Positions 57,901 to 64,000 of a stretch of 64,000 nucleotides of DNA are shown in pieces. The translations under genes were made by a program, and so were the position numbers. The notes beneath the pieces are model-generated. The model saw nothing but the letters and a program-made list of their open reading frames with translations, searched no databases and had not been told where the DNA came from. The stretch comes from Macrostomum hystrix (taxonomy: Eukaryota; Platyhelminthes; Macrostomidae). The stretch lies in assembly GCA_950097015.1 (NCBI GenBank), contig CATNEN010000039.1:5410501-5474500 (forward strand). The letters are read 5' to 3'. Position 1 is the first letter of the stretch. Each line of letters opens with the position of its first letter.

Positions 57901-60298
57901 GTGCCGCAGGTCATGCGCCAAGTCCGGGACCCCCTGTCCCTGCTTACGGGCCACACACCGGCCTGGATCAGTCGGCTGGCGTCCACCTGTCCGCACCTGC
58001 TCTCATTTGAAGCGCGCCATCTGCTTCTCTACGTGCTGCACTTTGATCGCGATCGCGCCCTAGCCCGGCTGCACGAAGTCAACGGAGCGGCCGCCGCTGC
58101 AGCCGCAGCCTCAGCCGCCGCAGCTGCTGCCGCTGCCGCCACCGGCGCCACTACAGATCAGGCTGCTAGCGCCGCTGCTGCCGCGGCCGCCGCTGCCGCT
58201 GCTGCCGCTGCCAACGCTTCGTCTTCGTCGTCGTCAACTTCGTCAAACTCCGATATTCAGCATCATCATCATCAGCGTCACCAGCGCCAGCATCAGCAGC
58301 AACAGCAGCAGCAGCAAAGTCGCTGGTTGACTCCACGGCTGGAGAAGCGGCGGAAGACAGTCAGCCGCGGCGATCTGCTGGCCTCAGCCGAGCGCCTACT
58401 TCGCTGTCGCCACGGTCGCAAGCGCGCCGGTGGCGGCGGTCCCCAGCCCCTACTGGAGGTGAGCTACGAAGGCGAAGTTGGCACCGGACTGGGGCCAACT
58501 CTGGAGTTCTACTCTCTTGTTAGTCAAGAATTCGCTCGGCCCGACCTGGGCATGTGGCGCCAGCGTCAGGATCAACAGCGCGAGCTGCTCTATCCTCGCC
58601 CGTCACCCCAGCCCGCTGGCACCGCCGGCCTGCGTCGCCTATGTCGCCGATTTGTCAGCCTTGGCCGCTTCATGGGCCGGGCGCTGGCCGACTCGCGCAA
58701 GCTGGACCTGCCGCTGTCGCCAGCCTTCTACTATTGGTTGCTAGGCAGGGAGGCTGAACTGGCCTCTGGTGGCTATCCGATGATGGCTCTGGTGAGCGCT
58801 TGGTTGTTTGAATGTTTTTGAATCCCAATCAATCTCCAGGTCCCAGATCCGGTAAATATCCTAGACCTAAACACCATCCTTGACCTACAAAGTACTCTTG
58901 AACCTTCTCCATGACCTAGTATTTACTCATTGACATACCAAAAATCGCATCTCGCAGGTGGATCCGGTGCTGGCTCGCACGTGGCGCCAGCTCGCTCAGG
59001 TGGCCGCCAGACGTCGCCAGATCCTGGCCGACCAGTCGCATACGCCGGCCTCTCGCGAGCTGGCGCTGGGCGCCCTGACAGCCGAACTCGGCTGCCCGGT
59101 GGAGGAGCTCGGCCTTGACTTCACCCTGCCAGGCTACGCCTCCGTTGAACTCCTGCCGGGCGGCGCCGGCACCTCCGTCACCCTGGACCGTCTGGACGAA
59201 TACCTGACCCTGTCGGCCAGGTGGACCCTAGCCGACGGTGTGCGACGCCAAATGCGCGCCTTCTTGTCCGGCTTCGATTCCGTCTTCCCCGGCGTCAGGC
59301 GCGGCCTGGCGATGTTTCGGCCTGACGAGCTGGACCTGGTCTTCTGCGGCGCCGGCGTCGAGCAGGACGACTCGGCCTGGCAGCCTGGCGCGCTGGCCGA
59401 GGCCTGCAGGCCAGATCACGGCTACAGCCTGGATAGCAGAGCCGTGCGCCTGCTGTTCAAAGTAATGTCCGAGTTCGGGCCCGCCGAGCGGCGCGACTTT
59501 CTGAAGTTTGTCACCGGCTCGCCACGGCTGCCTGTTGGAGGTGCGGATTCTGTCTGCCTGTCTGTCTGCCTGTCTGTCTGCCTGTCTGTCTGTCTGTCTG
59601 TCTGCCTGTCTGTCTGTCTGTCTATCTGTCTGTTATTAAGAAAAATAATTGAAGGAAAGCTGCGTGCAATGGTACATCATTTGGTGACACTAGACCCGCA
59701 GCCAGCGAGTAGGCAATTCTGCCCATTTCGCTGACTCCCGAGCACACGCGCACACAGATACTGTACGCAGGCACACACTGGTATCACCAATCTTTCTCAT
59801 GTGTAATCTCTGCCCTGACTTTCTCATCGTCAGGCAGTGCACACTTTCACTGTGCCTTGGAGGTTGGCCCTCAAGGGCGTCAGGAAAAAGCCCCCCCAGC
59901 CTTCTCTCCGCGGCTGCGCCCCAAATGAATGTGGGCAGGCCGCGGAATCGAGCTCAGGGTGCTTTTTCCTGTCTGTCTGTCCGCCTTCCAGTCAGTTACT
60001 CAGCTGATTGAACTGCCAATAGCTTAGTTCAGTCTCTCGAAACTCTCCATCTCTGACAGGCTGGCGCGCTCTCAACCCGCCGCTGACGATCGTGGCCAAG
60101 AAGGTTGGCGCTGAGAGTGGCTCTGAGCAGCAGCAGCAGTCGTCTTCTTCTTCCGGCAGCAGTGCGGATGACTACCTGCCATCGGCTTCAACCTGTGTGA
60201 ACTACCTGAAGCTGCCCGACTATTCCTCGGTTGAAGTGATGCGGCGCAAACTGCTTCAGGCCATGCGGGAGGGTCAACTGGCCTTCCACCTCAGCTGA
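48998..60298 (+). CDS. TRIP12: TRIP12-type HECT E3 ubiquitin-protein ligase, 10 coding exons
   Basis: E3 ligase that forms a ubiquitin thioester on its HECT cysteine and transfers ubiquitin to substrates; TRIP12 proteins are mainly nuclear. Exons: 48998-49068, 50984-51083, 51179-51387, 52349-52624, 53035-53911, 54284-55234, 55307-57829, 57910-58791, 58958-59540, 60060-60298, giving 2236 aa plus TGA. Order: basic Ser/Gln/Ala-rich N terminus; armadillo-like repeats from about residue 430 ([27 protein letters not shown]); WWE domain about 760-835 ([12 protein letters not shown], then [14 protein letters not shown]); acidic blocks near 1273-1330 and 1407-1447; HECT from about 1810 ([20 protein letters not shown]). 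The catalytic Cys is in [15 protein letters not shown] (codon 60194-60196, residue 2203), and the C terminus is AFHLS. Human TRIP12 is about 2000 aa. HECT exons are very secure. Exon 1 is inferred: it ends AA|GTGAGT and joins in frame to the acceptor at 50982-50983. Otherwise translation could start at 51000. Confidence 0.95.
49152..50805. repeat. 40-bp minisatellite filling TRIP12 intron 1
   Basis: About 41 units containing AACCAGTTGATGATGCAGAT and GTAGCATTGTGCTCCAAAGG, very homogeneous, with AACCAATTG variants and three short units reading AAGAACCAGTTTTTGATG. Confidence 0.96.
51415..51920. repeat. 36-bp minisatellite in TRIP12 intron 3
   Basis: About 14 units containing GTTTGTGAGGGATAGCTGGT and CCTCCGTGATTGTTCA, with GTCATTG and TTTAG variants. 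The rest of the 961-base intron is unique. Confidence 0.95.
52650..52845 (+). mobile_element. SINE copy, same family, in TRIP12 intron 4
   Basis: It is in the opposite orientation to the other copies. GAGTTCGAATCC is a good polIII B box. Then come GAGGACCAACATCCAAGGCA, AGTGTAGACTGCCTGACGAT and a decayed distal part, ending in an ATTATT-rich tail near 52830-52845. The 5' tRNA part is incomplete. Confidence 0.75.
53925..54075 (-). mobile_element. SINE fragment in TRIP12 intron 5
   Basis: Only the distal (3') half is present: ACATCATTTGGTGACACTAG, CCAACGAGGCGGCAATGCTG and CCATTCCGCTGACTCCTGAG match the other copies. A 24-bp minisatellite replaces the rest. An ATAATAATAATTG tail lies near 53950-53965. 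Confidence 0.75.
54068..54283. repeat. 24-bp minisatellite in TRIP12 intron 5
   Basis: About nine units of GTCACTTTGACACTCCTGCC plus AACT, reaching to within 20 bases of the acceptor. It is the reverse complement of the large array at 62140-63285. Confidence 0.95.
59545..59632. repeat. (CTGT)n microsatellite in TRIP12 intron 9
   Basis: CTGTCTGC and CTGT units start right after the 5' splice site. They are interrupted by the SINE and continue briefly at 59969-59990. Confidence 0.94.
59632..59957 (-). mobile_element. SINE copy in TRIP12 intron 9
   Basis: This is the best uninterrupted body. From left to right it shows ACATCATTTGGTGACACTAG, AGGCAATTCTGCCCATTTCG, TTTCTCATCGTCAGGCAGTG, CTTGGAGGTTGGCCCTCAAG, TCTCCGCGGCTGCGCCCC and GGAATCGAGCTC (decayed B box, minus strand). 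It is inserted in a CTGTCTGT array, which resumes at about 59969. The outermost tRNA head is missing. Confidence 0.85.
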
Positions 60299-61990
60299 GG
60301 CCTCAGAGCTGGTTTAGCGGCCGCTGCAGTTTTTTTCGCAAACAGTTCAAAAACACTCGCGCTACAACTCTTTCAGCTGTCCTCGTGTTGATCTGTTTTT
60401 GTTGCGTTTGTATTTTTGTCTTTTTATTTCTTCTTTTCTCCTAGAAATACAGTTCATTCTATTCAATTGTCTCGAGATTCGATTTCAGATAAACTTGTTA
60501 TTGCTTTCTGTTGAAGGAAATCTTTTGTCTAGCTGCCGATGTCAAAGGTCTTTCTTACTATCTTATAGTCTTTGTTCCATCTTAAATCGCTACTTTACTC
60601 TCTCAGTCGCTGTTCATTTTCCTATCTATCTCTGTTCTACCTTCTCAGTCTTTTTTCATCTCTAATCTCTGGCCCACCTTCTCAGTTTTTGTTCCACCTC
60701 TAATCTCTGGCCCACCTTCTCAGCCTTAGTTACACCTCTAATCTCTGGCCCACCTTCTCAGTCTTTGTTCCACCTCTAATCTCTGGCCCACCTTCTCAGT
60801 CTTTGTTCCACCTCTAATCTCTGGCCCACCTTCTCAGTCTTTGTTCCACCTCTAATCTCTGGCCCACCTTCTCAGTCTTTGTTCCATTTCTTATGTTCTT
60901 ATAAGTCTTATTTTCAAGGTCTTTGTTTTCAGTGGTTGCAATTTTATTTAGCAAATTTCTGTTCCGAAGAACACTTAGCGCGGAAGAATTTCCTCTTCGT
61001 GAAGCTAATTACTGTCAGAAATTGCCGACACTGGGCCCTTAGGACACCCAAATAGCACTTTTATCTGAGTTCCATCCATATCGCTTCAATTCTGCGCTGT
61101 CGAGACAGCACATGCTACTGTTAGTACTAGTTCTCATTATATATTCTACTAATCGTTAATCATAGTTGAATCATATGATTATATTCTAATCTTTTTGAGT
61201 CGCTTGATTTCCCCTGGAGTTCATTTTGTAATTCTCCCTTGTCAGTTTTTGTGTGCTGTTCGCACTGAGGTCTGCCGCTCGATTTGTTTTCATTTTGCAA
61301 TTTTTTTCTCTGGTGGCAGTCAATGTAGCACTAATATTTTTACCCGCCTGTTTAACATTATTATAAATACATATTATACAATTATTACTAGTAGTAGTAT
61401 ATAAGTGCTGTCAATCATACTACTTGCCCTTATATAAGTAGTCTGTGCACTTGAATTTTTGTCATAAGTTGAACTTCATCATCGGTTCAAGAAAATATGT
61501 TTTGGGCAATTTCTCTCAGTAAGAGAGTAGTAGTATATGCGAGCGGCAATTAAGTAGGCTATGAGCATTTTGACGCTCGAATTCGTTTTATTAAAAAAAT
61601 TGACACAAGAATATGCCTGATAGGTTAAACTGCTTCGCATTAGATTTTTTTGTTGACAAGAAACTAAAGCAGCGTTGTCTAGTAGAACACTCGGATTTTT
61701 TTTGGCCTATCAACTCTTTGTGTACATAAAAACACAATAACTATTATATATAATATCAGTTTATAGCATGTTGTTAAAGTTATTCGCTGCACATGCGTGC
61801 CTGAGTGAGTGAGTTTTGTGCGTTTGCTGTCAAACTTTTGCTGTTCCCTCTATTTAGTTCCCTCTACAATTATTACTACTGTTATTATTACTACTACAAT
61901 TATATTGCTGTTTCAAAAAGGTTTAGCGAAACAACTATTAAATAGATAACTGATCTACTCGTCCAGACTTTCTGTGTTCTCTCGCTTTGT
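60299..61990 (+). other. 3' region of TRIP12
   Basis: T- and AT-rich sequence after the stop, presumably 3' UTR then intergenic. It holds a 38-bp minisatellite (listed separately). I found no canonical AATAAA here; ATTAAA occurs at 61590-61595 and 61937-61942. No coding potential was recognised. Confidence 0.5.
60640..60890. repeat. 38-bp minisatellite in the TRIP12 3' region
   Basis: About six units containing TCTAATCTCTGGCCCACCTT and CTCAGTCTTTGTTCCACC. Confidence 0.94.
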
Positions 61991-62004
61991 GCTGTCATTG
62001 GGTG

Positions 62005-62130
62005 GTGTCAAACTTACAGGTGGGCAAGCTGTCAAAGTGACAGGTGGGCAAGCTGTCAAAGTGACAGGTGGGCAAGCTGTCAAAGTGACAGGTGGGCAAG
62101 CTCTCAAAGTGACAGGTGGGCGGGGATGTC
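62005..62130. repeat. 24-bp repeat, left sub-array
   Basis: About five units of GTCAAAGTGACAGGTGGGCA plus AGCT, adjacent to and sharing GTCAAAGTGAC with the larger array to its right. Confidence 0.94.
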
Positions 62131-62139
62131 AATTTGACA

Positions 62140-63285
62140 TTTGCAGGGGCGCCAAAGTGACTGCTGGCAGGGGTGTCAAAGTGACTGCTGGCAGTGGTGT
62201 CAAAGTGACTGCTGGCAGGGGTGTCAAAGTGACTGCTGGCAGGGGTGTCAAAGTGACTGCTGGCAGTGGTGTCAAAGTGACTGCTGGCAGGGGTGTCAAA
62301 GTGACTGCTGGCAGGGGTGTCAAAGTGACTGCTGGCAGTGGTGTCAAAGTGACTGCTGGCAGGGGTGTCAAAGTGACTGCTGGCAGGGGTGTCAAAGTGA
62401 CTGCTGGCAGGGGTGTCAAAGTGACTGCTGGCAGGGGTGTCAAAGTGACTGCTGGCAGGGGTGTCAAAGTGACTGCTGGCAGGGGTGTCAAAGTGACAGC
62501 TGGCAGGGGTGTCAAAGTGACTGCTGGCAGTGGTGTCAAAGTGACTGCTGGCAGGGGTGTCAAAGTGACTGTTGGCAGGGGTCTCAAAGTGACTGCTGGC
62601 AGGGGTGTCAAAGTGACTGTTGGCAGGGGTCTCAAAGTGACTGCTGGCAGGGGTGTCAAAGTGACTGCTGGCAGGGGTGTCAAAGTGACTGCTGGCAGTG
62701 GTGTCAAAGTGACTGCTGGCAGGGGTGTCAAAGTGACTGTTGGCAGGGGTCTCAAAGAGACTGCTGGCAGGGGTGCCAAAGAGACTGCTGGCAGGGGTGC
62801 CAAAGTGACTGCTGGCAGGGGTGTCAAAGTGACAGCTGGCAGGGGTGCCAAAGAGACTGCTGGCAGGGGTGCCAAAGTGACTGCTGGCAGGGGTGTCAAA
62901 GTGACTGCTGGCAGGGGTGCCAAAGAGACTGCTGGCAGGGGTGCCAAAGTGACTGCTGGCAGGGGTGTCAAAGTGACTGCTGGCAGGGGTGCCAAAGAGA
63001 CTGCTGGCAGGGGTGTCAAAGTGACTGCTGGCAGGGGTGCCAAAGAGACTGCTGGCAGGGGTGCCAAAGAGACTGCTGGCAGGGGTGCCAAAGTGACTGC
63101 TGGCAGGGGTGCCAAAGTGACTGCTGGCAGGGGTGCCAAAGTGACTGCTGGCAGGGGTGCCAAAGTGACTGCTGGCAGGGGTGCCAAAGTGACTGCTGGC
63201 AGGGGGGCTAAAGTGACTGCTGGCAGGGGTGCCAAAGTGACTGCTGGCAGGGGGGCTAAAGTGACAGTTGGCAGGGGGAAGCAGG
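62140..63285. repeat. 24-bp minisatellite
   Basis: About 47 units of GGTGTCAAAGTGACTGCTGG plus CAGG. The left half is mostly GTGTCAAAG; towards the right GTGCCAAAG takes over, a gradient across the array. The same unit recurs inverted in TRIP12 intron 5. Confidence 0.96.
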
Positions 63286-63604
63286 GGCTTGAGCAAAGCA
63301 ATTTTGAGCATAGCATGTGTCAAAATGCTCAGCAAAATGCTGCTATTTCACATTTACTAATCGCAGAATTCTCGTTGATTGTCTTTCAAATGCGCATTGC
63401 CGATTCGGTTTCGGATTTCATTTTCTGAATCAGTCATCGAATTCAGGGTGAAATTGAAAGACTGACCTGGTCTGGGCCAGGGGTCACAGCAAATACCGAA
63501 TTCGCTCCCGAGAAAACTGCAATAAGAAATGGAAGTACTGAATAGCACATTGAAAGCGAATGGATAAGTTATGATTAGATAACCGACAAAAGCACAGAAT
63601 ATAC
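63286..63604. other. Unique spacer
   Basis: Unique sequence; no gene recognised. Confidence 0.5.
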
Positions 63605-64000
63605 TTGTAAAGCTCAGCTACTGATCACACAGAATGACGTGTACAGCTCAGCTACTGGTCACACAGAATGACTTGTACAGCTCAGCTACTGGTCACAGAG
63701 AATGACTTGTACAGCTCAGCTACTGGTCACACAGAATGACTTGTACATCTCAGCTACTGGTCACACAGAATGGCTTGTACAGCTCAGCTACTGATCACAC
63801 AGAATGACTTGTACAGCTCAGCTACTGATCACACAGAATGACTTGTACAGCTCAGCTACTGGTCACACAGAATGGCTTGTACAGCTCAGCTACTGATCAC
63901 AGTAACAGAATGACTTGTACAGCTCAGCTACTGGTCACACAGAATGGCTTGTACAGCTCAGCTACTGGTCACACAGAATGACTTGTACAGCTCAGCTACT
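63605..64000. repeat. 34-bp minisatellite, runs off the window
   Basis: At least 11 units containing GTACAGCTCAGCTACTGGTC and ACACAGAATGACTT, with CTGATC and GGCTT variants. The right end is not in view. Confidence 0.95.

Overview
This is nuclear DNA from an animal. Two large genes lie on the + strand, both split by GT-AG introns, set in an unusually dense field of minisatellites. Coding exons are GC-rich with long Ala, Gln, Ser and Asp/Glu runs. Introns and spacers are AT-rich or made of tandem repeats. I see no operons and no bacterial signals. Gene content and texture fit a repeat-rich invertebrate, possibly a free-living flatworm of the Macrostomum kind. That assignment is a guess from texture, not from a marker gene.

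Layout. Bases 1-26,660 hold no gene I can support: about twenty tandem arrays, each with its own unit (5 to 28 bp), separated by unique spacers of 0.3-1.2 kb. Bases 28,280-43,064 carry a polypyrimidine-tract-binding protein gene (PTBP/hephaestus family), which I read as 14 coding exons, 733 aa and four RRM domains. Bases 44,600-48,990 are intergenic, with a SINE copy, a small hAT-type element and an AT-rich unique stretch. Bases 48,998-60,298 carry a TRIP12-type HECT E3 ubiquitin ligase in 10 coding exons, 2236 aa. From 60,300 to the end come its 3' region and three more minisatellites, the last running off the window.

The two genes work separately: PTBP in splicing control, TRIP12 in ubiquitination. 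The main points are: (1) a 34-nt PTBP exon, the same size, phase and position in RRM3 as the autoregulated exon of vertebrate PTBP1/PTBP2, whose skipping here brings a stop after eight codons; (2) a 659-bp non-autonomous P-superfamily transposon with 163-bp inverted repeats, an exact 8-bp target duplication and a broken THAP domain, nested in a tRNA-derived SINE; (3) a 509-bp hAT-type MITE with its own internal minisatellite; (4) a SINE family with five recognisable copies, three in TRIP12 introns; (5) minisatellite units that recur in inverted orientation at separate sites, and arrays with higher-order structure. All repeat bounds were read by eye and may be off by a few bases.
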